This document shows, piece after piece, positions 1-9,680 of a DNA stretch of 64,000 nt. The DNA is from Malaya genurostris. Lineage: Eukaryota; Arthropoda; Insecta; Diptera; Culicidae. Location of the stretch: positions 140,397,999-140,461,998 of the forward strand of contig NC_080571.1 of the NCBI RefSeq assembly GCF_030247185.1. Reading direction: 5' to 3'. The translations under genes and the position numbers were made by a program. The notes under the pieces were generated by a model. It was not told the origin of the DNA and did no database searches. It worked only from the letters and a program-made list of their open reading frames with translations. How positions within the stretch are numbered: the first letter of the stretch is position 1; the number at the start of each line of letters is the position of its first letter.

Positions 1-189
1 AAAAAAAAGGTTTAGAAAAGATTCATTATAACCTGCAACAAGCATTCGCATGCCGCAACTTTAATAACAATTTTATATCCACAGACAGACGTATTGTCGA
101 CAGACGAGTTGTCGTCCTGTATCTACGGGTTAAAGGTACCTCAACAAAAAAAAAATATATAAGTAAACATAAAAACCCCTCGATTAATG

Positions 190-305
190 GAAAAGTACAC
201 GAGTTAACATATAGACGAATAAATATATCGCAGGAACACTTAAATGCATAGAAAAAAAAACATAGATTCAATTAATTGAAAGAACATGTATGATAACGAA
301 AAAAA
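190..305. repeat. dispersed repeat, paired with 15230-15345
   Basis: This stretch resembles 15230-15345: both share 'gacgaataaatatatcg' or close variants, 'acttaaatgcat', 'acatagatt' and a following 'gaaagaacatgtat' block. Here it runs straight into family A, whereas at 15345 the same sequence is interrupted by a family D element. It therefore marks the uninterrupted state of the locus. Bases 1-190 hold only A-rich sequence with no gene that I can support. Confidence 0.55.
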
Positions 306-309
306 AAAT

Positions 310-2065
310 TACGAAGCACAATGCGATTATGGAAAAAATATATATATACAAATAATAACAATCATAGAATAGACAATAGATCACGTAATATGTATATAAA
401 AATAATAATGATAATAACAATCATAGAATAGAAAAACTGATTACACTAAAGGCACCGAATCATACAAAATGAACAAAAGTTTTTTTTTGAAGTCCCAAAC
501 TGTGTGTGTGCCCGAAAATAGTCGTCGCCGAAGGAAGGATGTCAGTAGCTTAGCCAAGCTACCTAAGAGAACGAGAGGGTGTGATCGGATGCGGTGGCAA
601 GTTGAAGACAAAGGAAACCGGGGAATCACCAAGACGTCAGAAGGAAGAACAGCAGAGTTGAAGATCGAGGCAATTACGAGTTGAAAAATCGAGGCAGAAA
701 ATTTACAAAAAAAAATTAATACGGAAGACGGGATAACAAATCGAAATAATGGCAATGCTACAAATTGCTACATCAACAAGTACAACTGATATCAAATTTC
801 GAAGGAAGTAAATTTCGAAGAAAGTAAATGCAGTCAACACAGTTAAAGATGACTTGTATGGATATGCCACAACGTTACAAATTGCTACCCCATATTTTAT
901 TCAGTGAGCATCGTCAAAAGCTCAAATGAGTACCATAAACCAATATATGAAAATCAAAGTTTATTAATACGCGAAAAATTAAACAATTGGTTGTTTAAAA
1001 ATACGCTACGAAGAAAGCAACCACGAAATCAAATGAAACGCATAAAAGCTGCTAGGAGCCGCAACACATTGTACCCAACGAGAAGCAACAATACAGAATA
1101 CCAATACCTGACTAATCAACGAAAAAGCTTCATCTCATATGTTTTTACGGAACTATTATTACTACTGGCAGTAATCTCAATGAGGCACAAATCGCAAAGG
1201 AGTCAATGATCAATTTTCAACTATGCCCAACGAAACAAGTACCTAAACAACGAGCTATTAGGAACGAGAACGACACAGAACCCAGAGTCCGAGACTAGCA
1301 ACCGTTCGATCACTCCCACAGATAAAGCAACAATAGAAGCATACCATGGGACAGGATGGCGTCAGAGGAGAACACACACACGAGGACCATCGTAAGGCTA
1401 GGAAATTTAATTTGCGTACAGCCAAAACAAAAAAAAAATGTAAAGAAGTTCGGCAATAGCAATTATAATTACGGAAATTTGTGATCCAGCTACAAACCTT
1501 AATGTTAAAAACCAACGCATTCGACTTGATGTCTACCCTTCAGGTAACATCAAGCTCAGTAAGTAAGGGGGCATGCAGCGCCCTTAGCAAATTTTCCTTC
1601 GAATTTGCTAGTATTGTAGAAAAAGTAGGAAATTGTGAAGGAAACTCTCATATCACCGTAGCTGCAACCTTCAAGTATAAAATTTGTTATCGAAGCGTGC
1701 ACATTTTTGAGCATTTGTCAGCGCCACGATGTTTAAGAAATTTTGTTATAAAATCATAGACAGTTCCGGGCATTAATCAGCGCAGCAATGATGTAAAACA
1801 AAAGCTATTGTTATAAAACCATAGACAGTTCCGGGCATTAGTCAGCGCGGCAATGTTGTAAAAACAAAGTTATATTTTTTTACGGACACTGCCTCTGGCC
1901 TAGCGACAGTGGTTTCGGCTTTCGGTAGAACTTCGGGAGAAAATCGGATGAACTTCCTACTTGAAATCAAAAGCTCGGCTTGTACTAAAATCTTCGGGCT
2001 TCACCCGAAAGAAAATGCTAGGAGCTTAAAAACCCATAGTTGGGAAGAGTTATCGAGCAGTTCAG
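310..2065 (+). repeat. family A dispersed repeat, copy 1
   Basis: The sequence from 'gcacaatgcgattatgg' to 'aacccatagttgggaag' is a diverged copy of the units at 16516-17918 and 17988-19016. A shared central block at about 510-605 contains 'gtagcttagccaagctacc', which is itself an inverted repeat, followed by 'taagagaacgagagggtgtg'. Short open frames of 60-100 codons on both strands are not conserved between copies, so I do not call genes. It could be an LTR or an untranslated part of a larger element. No RT, transposase or tRNA-like sequence is visible in it. Confidence 0.6.
1695..1880 (+). repeat. about 60-bp short tandem repeat inside family A
   Basis: Three imperfect units occur in a row, recognisable by 'gttccgggcattagtcagcg' or variants followed by 'gcaatgttgtaaaa' and 'gttataaaaccatagaca'. 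Copy 2 at about 17630-17710 has fewer units, so the array length is variable. Confidence 0.55.
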
Positions 2066-2640
2066 TTTTACAGAGTGCGGTAACTAGGCGCTAGTCACGG
2101 GAGTCGACCCGTGGACAAATTAAGTAGTTTTGCTTCAAGAGTTAGTGGCTAGTTCGGAGTATAATACAGTATCCATAGGAACATGTGTGCATTGTGAGGC
2201 TTGAGTATCAAGTGACCTCAAAATCAAGTAAGAAATATTGTTTATAATGGGATATATTAGATTTCGAAAGGCACCTAAAGAATTGAGTGAAAGATTGCTG
2301 TAATGAGTGAAGATTTAATAGTTTCATGTGCAGGTTTGATATTCACATGCAAAAGAAAAATAGTTAGACACAACCATTGCTCGGGTTAGGGTAGTGTTGA
2401 TAATATACGACAACAAAAGTTTGTGTTGAAGAATAACTTCTTTTATTAATGTAAACAAGTAAATGTGGAGGCATATATCCGACGAGTTCACCATGAAGTG
2501 TTGTGAATAGTTGAAACTCAGAAAAGGTGAATTTCGTGATATTAATCTCAAATACGTGGATGAACCAATACAATGACATAAAAGAGAAACCGAATTGGAG
2601 AGTGTTACTCCGTATAGAACTGAAAGAAACATCCTCTTCG
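2066..2640. other. no gene recognised
   Basis: AT-rich sequence between family A and the transposase relic. Open frames on both strands have no recognisable domain. I see no promoter, RNA gene or terminal inverted repeat that can be tied to the transposase downstream. Confidence 0.5.
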
Positions 2641-2669
2641 TTATTCCTCTCCCGCCACCGCTCGGCCGG

Positions 2670-3240
2670 GAGCTTGCACAAGGCTGACTTCGGTCAAATC
2701 CCAGGTCAAAAATTTTACTTGGCAACGGCTCGGGGGGATGTTCCAGCCAAATTTAAATTTGTTTTTGCCGACAAATTTGCAAGAAAATTTATGATTTGGA
2801 CGGGCATTTGCAGCTGCGGCAAAAAAACGAAAATTTTCGTTACAAATAAGACAATGACATCGGAACTATACCAAAAAGAGTGTCTCCAAAAACGAATTTT
2901 GCCGTTCATTCGATCCCACGGCCATCCTGTAATGTTTTGGCCAGATTTGGCAAGCTGTCATTACAGCAAAGCCGTTTAAGAATGGTATGCAGAGAAAGTG
3001 GTCCAGTTTGTTCCGAAAAACCTTAACCCACTCAACTGCCCCCAGTTCCGCCCTATTGAGAAATACTGGGCAATCATGAAGAGGAGACTCAAGGAAAAGG
3101 GAAACGTTGTCAAAGACATCAATCAAATGACGACCTGGTGGAATAAGATAGCTGAAACGATGGACGAAGAAGGTGTGCGCCGCCTACTGAGCCGTGTTAC
3201 AGGAAAAATTCGAGAATTTCTTCAAAACCGTGACGAATAA
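2670..3240 (+). pseudogene. Tc1/mariner-superfamily transposase relic (DD37E spacing)
   Basis: This is the C-terminal two thirds of a DDE transposase, the enzyme that cuts and joins transposon ends. It reads 'ADFGQIPGQKFY', then a 'MIWTGICSCGK' core, then 'FWPDLASCHYSK' with the second catalytic Asp, and 'NCPQFRPIEKYWA' with the catalytic Glu. I count 37 residues between that Asp and Glu, which fits the DD37E group known from mosquitoes. A TAA stop at 2977-2979 breaks the frame between the two motifs. The N-terminal helix-turn-helix and the first catalytic Asp are missing. It is homologous to the better preserved copy on the minus strand at 48769-49782 but clearly not identical. No TIRs were found, so it is a dead fragment. 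Confidence 0.85.
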
Positions 3241-3540
3241 TTTTATCCGTATTTTTTCTTAAAAGTATGAAGAAAACGCTACATTTGTATATAAAAAGAT
3301 CTTGAATACAATAATAAATAACTGAAATAAAGGCAATTGTCTTTGTTCCAATTCTATTTGAAGCAAGCTTTATCCTGGTAACGTAACGAAACATGAGAGA
3401 AAAATAAAATCGGCTCATCAAGGCTGCCAAACAAGCGGTAGCTTTATTGGATTTTATGTGATGGAGTCAAACTTGTAACCGAAAATATTAAAACTTTCTT
3501 GGCCACCCGGCCACATCGAGAGTCATTTTACACATTTACG
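3241..3540. other. no gene recognised
   Basis: Sequence downstream of the transposase relic, probably partly its 3' untranslated end. It contains 'aataaataactgaaataaag'-like A-rich stretches and no coding signal. Confidence 0.45.
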
Positions 3541-4290
3541 AGAGAGCATGAAGAGAAATGTTATACGCACAGCGAGCGACACGGTTTTACGCATCTGGCA
3601 TCAGCCCTTAAAGCTTCAACTCGTTTTATGGCGAGTTTTTGTCTTGCAACAACCTACCTCTAGCATGCTAGGAGTAGGACTGAAACGTTAGCTTTAATTT
3701 CGCTTCTATTTATAGATTCGCGTGCTTCCAACAGCTTCGCTTTTGCATCGATTGACAAATCAGAGCGATGTTCTCTTTTATACATCGCTTACTCCTTCCA
3801 AACCGTAGTCTATGGCAGCAAAATTCGGTATGCCAAAGATTATTAAAACCTGACCACATTTCTATGTGTAGTTTTTCTTGAGTTTCTGATTTGCACCCCT
3901 AATACAGATGTGTTCCACATCAAAACCAAAATAATTTGATTTGGTTCGTGCACTTTTTGTTGTGCGAAAATCGTTCGAGATAAATGTTCCGAACTGTGCT
4001 AAATATCGTAGAAAATTCCACAATTTGGTCCTTCTAAAAGTCAGAAATGAATCCTGTACAGCATTTTGATAGTTTCTTTCAATGAAATATGCAAATCCGA
4101 AATGAGATAATCGACGTCAAAAATCGTTGAGAATTTTAGTAGTGTAAAGTAGGGGAAAGTTTCGCAATTCACAAAATCGATCAACTATCAATTCGAATTC
4201 GAAAGTGTAAAGAAATCGTGTCAGTTTTATTCGTATTCACGACATACAGTTACGTCTCTGACATTACACACCCGTACTTTTTAAGCTCCT
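3540..4290 (-). repeat. family E dispersed repeat, copy 1
   Basis: Three stretches of the window share this sequence: about 3540-4290, 34600-35120 (left part only) and 45440-45895 (right part). Shared landmarks are 'aaagcttcaa(a/c)tcgttttatgg', 'atatcgcttactcctt', 'cacaatttggtcctt', 'gatagtttctttcaat' and the end block 'tcgtattcacgaca' plus 'gtctctgacatta'. The last about 130 bp, read in reverse, is also the first about 130 bp of family D (15340 and 19243). The two families therefore share an end but have different interiors. It is non-coding and possibly a MITE family. Confidence 0.6.
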
Positions 4291-4315
4291 AACATTTACT
4301 TTCAGGTGACCACGG

Positions 4316-5300
4316 TCAACACGGAGCACATGTACTAGGGGCACATGTACTAATGAAAAAAAAACCTATTGAAGTATCTCTTCCGGCGTTAAGGCGAAAG
4401 AATTTTTATTTTTTTCCCTCTCTAAATGAACGATAAACCACGACCAGCAAAACAGTTGACATTGGTAATATGTTTATAAAGTCAAAGTGACTGCGAGGGG
4501 GGCAACCGAACCCTAAGAGTATGAGCGATGGAATCGGTATTTTGACGCATCATTTTGCGAGTAAGCAACGGCAGCCGTTCTTAGACTGACATAGCAAAGC
4601 AAGTCAGCGAATTCAGTATGCCACAAAGTATATATTTAAAAAGGTGTAAAACCAGCGCGTATGGGCGTAGCCTACAGCAAAATGCGTTGCTAGGCAACAC
4701 ACTAAAACGATCGCGGCCATATTTTCGGCTAGAAGTCTAGCTACCAAAATAAGGCTAGTGTACGGGGGAAAGAAGTGGTATATGACAATAATAATAATAA
4801 ACCGACAGTGACTTTGAGTCGCGTACGGTAAACAATAACGTTCAACCACGAGTATAGTACGGTGTTTTGTTGCAGCTTATGCCGTCGACCCTTATAGCGG
4901 AATTATTCTTGTTTGAAAATGATCTTGTAGTAAAATCAATAACATTGGTACATTAGTACTAATAAAAGTGGAACGTACTCGCATATTGGGTTTTAGCATT
5001 GTGCTATATAACGACCAGTAATGTGAGACAAAGTCAAGTTAATTTACGTTAATGAATGTTCACCATAACCACGGTCAAGATCGTAGTTATTTACAGCTAG
5101 AAATTATACATAGCACTATCCAGAGGATTTGTTTTAAATTTTAAGGTCTCATTGACAAACCATTCGAGAGAAATCAAAAAATAAAACTGAGGCCGTCTGT
5201 AAAAAAACGGTATATTTGAACAAACACGGGCTAGATCGCTACAAGGCGTGGGGGAAAATCAGAAACTACTTTTAAATATAGTACTAATGAAATGAAAAGG
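4316..5300 (+). other. possible 5' LTR/leader of the Ty3/Gypsy element
   Basis: This interval lies directly upstream of gag and has no other assignment. It contains a TATA-like 'tatatatttaaaaagg' at about 4628 and starts near 'tgtactaggggcacatg'. I could not find a matching 3' LTR, a definite primer-binding site or TG...CA boundaries, so the assignment rests on position alone. No gene is visible. Confidence 0.25.
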
Positions 5301-5307
5301 TAAAGCG

Positions 5308-5739
5308 ACAGCCTTTATTAATAGAATAAGATCCGACACAGTAAAGGATATATTCAGGAATTTAAGAGACATATTCGGCTTGAAATTCGCAGTAGAAGCG
5401 ATTCTTATGAGGATCGAAACTCTCGAACAACAATATGGAGAACCTTTTTAAGAGGACGCAGAAAGAGCGTTACAAATAATGCAATATATTGACACTCAGC
5501 AAGGGAATCAAGGCCAAGAAAAAGTACAGAAATCCTTCGCAGAAAGAGGATTAGCAGTATTATCGAATGAAAGCTTAAAACATTTAGCCAAAAGTCATAG
5601 GCAGCTTAAGTTTCAAGAATTAGTAAGATTCCTAAAAGAGAAGGTGGAATTTAGCTATATATTATCAAATATTGAAAATCGGTTGTTATCCTATCATGCA
5701 ATTGATGAACCAAAACTTTGGACAAACAATAAATATTAA
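5308..5739 (+). pseudogene. Ty3/Gypsy gag fragment
   Basis: The frame reads 'TAFINRIRSDTVKDIFRNL', then an in-frame TAA at about 5449, then continues as 'EDAERALQIMQYIDTQ' and 'LVRFLKEKVEFSYIL'. This helical, charged, cysteine-free sequence is what a gag capsid region of an LTR retrotransposon looks like. I base the call mainly on its position just upstream of two retropepsin domains and RT. No CCHC zinc knuckle is visible between here and 6150. In an active element gag would form the particle core. Here it is interrupted by a stop and followed by about 400 bp of frame-broken sequence. Confidence 0.5.
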
Positions 5740-6150
5740 TGTTATCCAGAGGGAGAAATCGAAAATTCTCATAGACACAACCGAAGCTTATGCAACGAAT
5801 ATTATCGCAACGACGGGTGCTTAATCGAAGATAACAATTTTGCTAATAAACATATTAAACACAATGCGAAACAACTATGGGTAAACTGCATGATATACAG
5901 TAACAAAAAAATATTTCGAAGATATGATCATAATATCAGGACCAGAAATATGCCTGATCAAATGTGATATGGAGCATCAAGAAATCCGAATGCAAATTTA
6001 GTCAAGCAAACATGTCAAGTGCAAAATTGGGATCGATACAGGGAGAATAAAAATGATGATAATATAGAACCAATGAAGAGTGATGTGAACAAAAAACTTA
6101 AAGAAGGGATATGGGCCAAATTACATAACACAAAAGACAACGAATTTATG
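5740..6150 (+). other. frame-broken gag/pol spacer
   Basis: Continuation of the Gypsy internal region with stops in all frames. No zinc knuckle or other motif could be read. It is assigned only because it lies between gag and the first protease. Confidence 0.35.
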
Positions 6151-6716
6151 ATGTTGTTGAGATCGCAAACGAACCAAATAACGAGATGCAGTTGCTGGTA
6201 GACACTGGAGCATCTGGCAACTTGATAAGTAAACGAAATGCAGAGTACATGGGAGCATATACAAATAATGAAAACGAAGTCATAGTATACTTCGGTACTG
6301 TTAGAAAAACACTAGGCACCGTAGAACTAAACTTCATCATCGCAGGAAAAATTTTCCAAACGAAGCTTGACGTAGTGGAGAATTTGACTCCAGGGGGTAT
6401 TTTGGGCATGAGATTCATGAATAAGTATGTGACTAGCATACACAATGACCAAGGTTGGATATACTTACGGAAAATACCTCTCATCTTCGAACCAAAAGCA
6501 GAATCATATGAAGCTCATCATAAACGGGAGAACAGAGTCTTGAAATACGAGGCAGGTAACAATGTCAAGGTACAGGAAAAATGCCAAGCGGATAATCAAC
6601 CCAAGCTTAGTCCACAGGGTACGCGTTGTACAGAAACGACAAAAAATATACGGGGCAATGCAAGAAGGTATACCGCCTCACAAAATGTTAAAAATAGGTT
6701 GCGCTTAAAACAATAA
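6150..6716 (+). pseudogene. Gypsy retropepsin domain 1
   Basis: An aspartic protease of the retropepsin type, which in LTR elements cleaves the gag-pol polyprotein. The active-site motif 'LLVDTGASGNLIS' is clear near 6190. It is followed by a flap-like stretch, 'VIVYFGTVRKTLGTVEL', and the hydrophobic 'LTPGGILGMRFM', which fits the family's second hydrophobic-Gly motif. A spacer of about 75 residues follows ('YEAHHKRENRVLKYEAG' and on), rich in charged residues, to a stop at 6716. The first part of the domain ('VEIANEPNNEMQ') is readable upstream of the Met used here. A second, similar protease domain follows in another frame. Confidence 0.75.
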
Positions 6717-7137
6717 GTTATTTGTAAAAGTTGCTGCTGCAAATGGACCTAACGAAAAAATTAAGTATTTGCTTGATACTGGAGCATGGGATACTGTCGC
6801 GAAAATAGGATCAGAGAAAATAAACTATATAGATAATTTATACATTGAAGGCTTTGATGGAACTCAATCGCAGACTATTGGGTCAGTGAAAGTCACGTTG
6901 GTAATTGTAAAAACTCATTACAGAGTTAGATTTTATATAGTAAAAGATTTGTCTGTTCTTGGAATCATTCTAGCAGAGTTTTTAAAGATATACACAATTT
7001 ATGTTACTCAGAATTTCGAGTACATATTCCTAATTGTACCAAACGAGCACAATAATGTAGCAAATATACCAGTAACAGGAAAAGAAAAGATACACGCAAC
7101 TGAGCATTATGGGATGCGTTCTGCAGATAAGGATTAG
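6716..7137 (+). pseudogene. Gypsy retropepsin domain 2
   Basis: A second aspartic protease signature, 'YLLDTGAWDTVAK', about 580 bp after the first. It is preceded by 'LFVKVAAANGPNEKIK', which parallels the 'VEIANEPNNEMQ' before domain 1. It is followed by 'SQTIGSVKVTLVI' and 'LSVLGIILAEFLK', equivalent to the flap and the hydrophobic-Gly motif. It is in frame 1, whereas domain 1 is in frame 3. The residue after DTGA is Trp, not the usual Ser or Asp. The alternatives are that it is the original pol protease and domain 1 a duplicated or gag-linked copy, or that the tandem pair is normal for this lineage. Confidence 0.7.
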
Positions 7138-7140
7138 TAC

Positions 7141-7529
7141 AACGTTGAATTATTAACCCGCATGAGCAATGAAAGAAATAACGAAGTAAAGGATAATAGT
7201 GAGAAGCCAAATATGTTTCCAAACAGTGCAACTAAAGTAAACAATAATTGTAAAATAAAAAAAACCACAAGTAGAGATAGTATAACCAAGAAACATATTA
7301 AATCTGAAGTAGAGAAATACAAAAATGAAGTTACTATGGTATATGCTGAAGTCTTAGAGGCAGTTTATCACAGCATTATATGTATGAAACGAACCAAAAA
7401 GTGAATAAAAATAATAAAATTAATGCACTGTATCAGAACAACTTTGATATAAACAATAACGACGATCGTTCAAATAGTATGCTTCCCTGTTGTGGAGCTA
7501 ATATTACTAATGAAGAAGGAAAAGATTTT
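7141..7529 (+). pseudogene. Gypsy pol linker, protease to RT
   Basis: Lys/Asn-rich coding-like sequence in two frames ('VNNNCKIKKTTSRDS', then '...EEGKDF'). The reading frame ending at 7529 resumes in the same phase at 8748, across the ORF1-only insertion. This supports it as part of pol. No catalytic motif is present. Confidence 0.5.
7516..7529 (+). repeat. target-site duplication, left copy
   Basis: AAGGAAAAGATTTT, 14 bp, repeated exactly at 8734-8747 on the other side of the ORF1-only retroelement. Confidence 0.85.
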
Positions 7530-8733
7530 CAGTTCGCTTTCACATCTCATCCAAGTCAGTTGATATAACAAAACCGCTCACGTTCGGGACAGAAGAAACC
7601 AAGTACAGTATTGTGTAGTGAACAATAGAACGATCTCGAAATGAGTAAACCGAACGAACAAAAGCTACCGCCGACACTAAAGAATACAATTGTTGTTGAC
7701 TTCACGCAGTGCAAAATTCGTCCTTCGATACGAGAACTTGAAGGTTTGCTTAAGGAGCTAATGCATTTTGACATTGAACGTGTGCATTTACTTCAATGCA
7801 ATAAGATGAATAATGTTGTTTACATCCAGTTCTATAAAGAGTTGGATGCAATTCAATTCGCAAAAGACAATAACAATGTGCACTATGTGAAGCATGAGAA
7901 CATTAAGTACAACATTCTAGTATATATGGAAGATAGTGCTATAGAAGTGCGTGCGCATGATCTTCCCTCAAGCGTCACCGATTCTTATATTCGCAAAACT
8001 ACGTCTTAATACGGAGAGATTCTCTTTATCGAAAAAGAAAAATGGAAGAACTTTTTCCCCGGTAATCTAAATGACGTACGTTTGTTACACATGCGCTTGA
8101 AGAGGCCTATACATTCTTATGTGACTTTCGGTCAGGATACAAGAATCACGTGCAAATCACTTGTTACCTATGACAATCAGATGTCCGCATGTCAATATTG
8201 CCAAAAAGCTGTCCACTACGGTAAGCCATGTGATAAACTGGACAAGGAGACAACCACACCAAAGGACAACGGTGCTTCCTTCACACCAACCCCAAGCAAC
8301 CTCAGTACATCTGTGACAGTCACCAACAACAATGAAGCATCCCCTGCAACGAAACCATCAGTATCCTCCATAGAACAAAGTACACCAGCTGCAGTTAACA
8401 CCTCACAGTTCAACCAACCAGCAACCGTAACCAATGTATAACAAGGCGCATCTACATCAACTCTCAACGAGCCCAAGACTACGATCAACAAGGAAAACGA
8501 AAAGAAAACGGAAATCACACAACACCGACGATGAAGCAATGGATGATGAGATAAGCCGCGGACAAGGTGACCCCCGATCCTCGTTGGATATAAATGGAAA
8601 CTCATCTTCCCCTAGAAAAAGGTGACAACAAGATCCAATAGCCAAAAAAAATGTTAAGTAACAAAAATGTAAGCAAATCGGCCACGTAAAGCTTTTACGC
8701 AAAAAGGTAAGAATAAAAATTTTATTAAAAAAA
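7530..8733 (+). mobile_element. ORF1-only LINE derivative inserted in Gypsy pol
   Basis: A 1.2-kb insert bounded by a perfect 14-bp target-site duplication, with an A-rich 3' end ('ttattaaaaaaaaa'). Its 5' end starts 'cagttcgctttcacatctc', and a leader of about 110 bp precedes ORF1 at 7641. There is no endonuclease or RT: after ORF1 only about 110 bp of 3' sequence remains before the tail. The host pol reading frame continues in phase on both sides once the insert and one duplication are discounted. It was presumably mobilised in trans by a related full-length LINE. Confidence 0.85.
7641..8625 (+). pseudogene. LINE ORF1 (gag-like RNA-binding protein)
   Basis: An ORF1 protein of a mosquito LINE (Jockey/LOA-like type), which coats element RNA. 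It begins 'MSKPNEQKLPPTLKNTIV', continues through an RRM-like region ('VVYIQFYKELDAIQFAK', 'IEVRAHDLPSSVTDSYIR') and a 'LVTYDNQMSACQYCQKA' segment followed by 'HYGKPC', a short Cys/His cluster. It ends in a Ser/Thr/Pro-rich tail and an acidic then basic C-terminus ('TDDEAMDDEISRGQGD'). A TAA at about 8008 and another at about 8439 interrupt it. The last part needs a frame change near 8500. The ORF starts at the first ATG after the element's 5' end. The product class is clear, the clade less so. Confidence 0.75.
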
Positions 8734-8747
8734 AAGGAAAAGATTTT
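8734..8747 (+). repeat. target-site duplication, right copy
   Basis: Identical to 7516-7529. It directly follows the A-run of the ORF1-only element. Confidence 0.85.
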
Positions 8748-9680
8748 ATAGCTAGTGGGTGTGACGAGGAAGACAAATGTTTCCTTGATTTAGATACAAA
8801 TCAAGACGTAATTCTTACGGAAAATAAAAGATACGGTCGAATAACTGGTCGAAACCGAACGGATAAAGTATTAGAATTTCTAAATATGAATCATTTAAAG
8901 AGAACAAATTTTATGGATATAGAGAAAATTATGGCATCTTATAGCGATGTGTTCTATCTGAAAGGGGACAAATTAACTATCACCGATGCGACAGTGCACG
9001 AAATTGCGACCACTTCAAATGTGCCTATCAATAAACGGCAATACAGATTTCCAGAAGCTACGAAGAAGCATATTAATGAAAAAATTGAAGCAATGCGTTA
9101 ACAAGGTATCATAAGGCCTAGCAAAAGTCCGTGGAATGCACCAGTCACTTTTCAGCGATTAATGAATACGGTACTTTATGAGATAGAATGGGTTAAAGCA
9201 ATCGTCTATCTTGATGATATAATTGTTTTCGGTGTTACCATCGAAGAACACAATGAAAACTTACGCAAAGTTTTAGAGGCTCTCCGCCGACATAATCTGA
9301 AAGTCGAGCCAGATAAATGGGAATTTTGAAAAATGAAAAAAAGTTTTTAGGATACGTAATTGACAAAGAAGGAATTCGTCATATAAATAACAATATAAAA
9401 AACAATAAAAGAGATGGTGGCACCAAAAACAGTCAAAGGCGTTCGGTCATTCTTAGGAACAGTAAATTTCTACGGAAAATTTATACCTAACGTAGCGGAG
9501 AAACGTAAACCAATAAACGATCTCTTGCGAAAAAATGTCAAGTTTACTTGGACAGAAGAGTGTCAAAAATCTCTAGAGGAATTGCGGATTTTTTTACTTC
9601 TACACACTAGTGGTTAGACCGAACTATAAAGATACGTTCGTGATCACGACAGATGCAAACGAGTACGCTATTGGACATGG
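8748..9680 (+). pseudogene. Gypsy reverse transcriptase and start of RNase H
   Basis: Pol continues with an N-terminal RT region ('YSDVFYLKGDKLTITDATVH', 'INKRQYRFPEA', 'GIIRPSKSPWNAPV'). It then jumps directly to 'TFQRLMNTVLYEI' and 'VYLDDIIVFG', the YLDD catalytic motif, followed by 'HNLKVEPDKWEF', 'FLGYVIDKEGI' and the connection motif 'VRSFLGTVNFYGKFIP'. The middle of the palm, with the first catalytic Asp, is deleted between two 'NAP' codon stretches. Stops occur after 'IEAMR' (about 9101) and after 'KWEF' (about 9328). RNase H begins with 'VITTDANEYAIGH' and is cut at 9679 by an inverted-repeat element. This RT cannot be active. Confidence 0.85.

Noticed and set aside
2324..2725. Minus-strand ORF of 133 codons near 2.3-2.7 kb
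   Set aside because: It has no domain, and its right part is antisense to the transposase relic.
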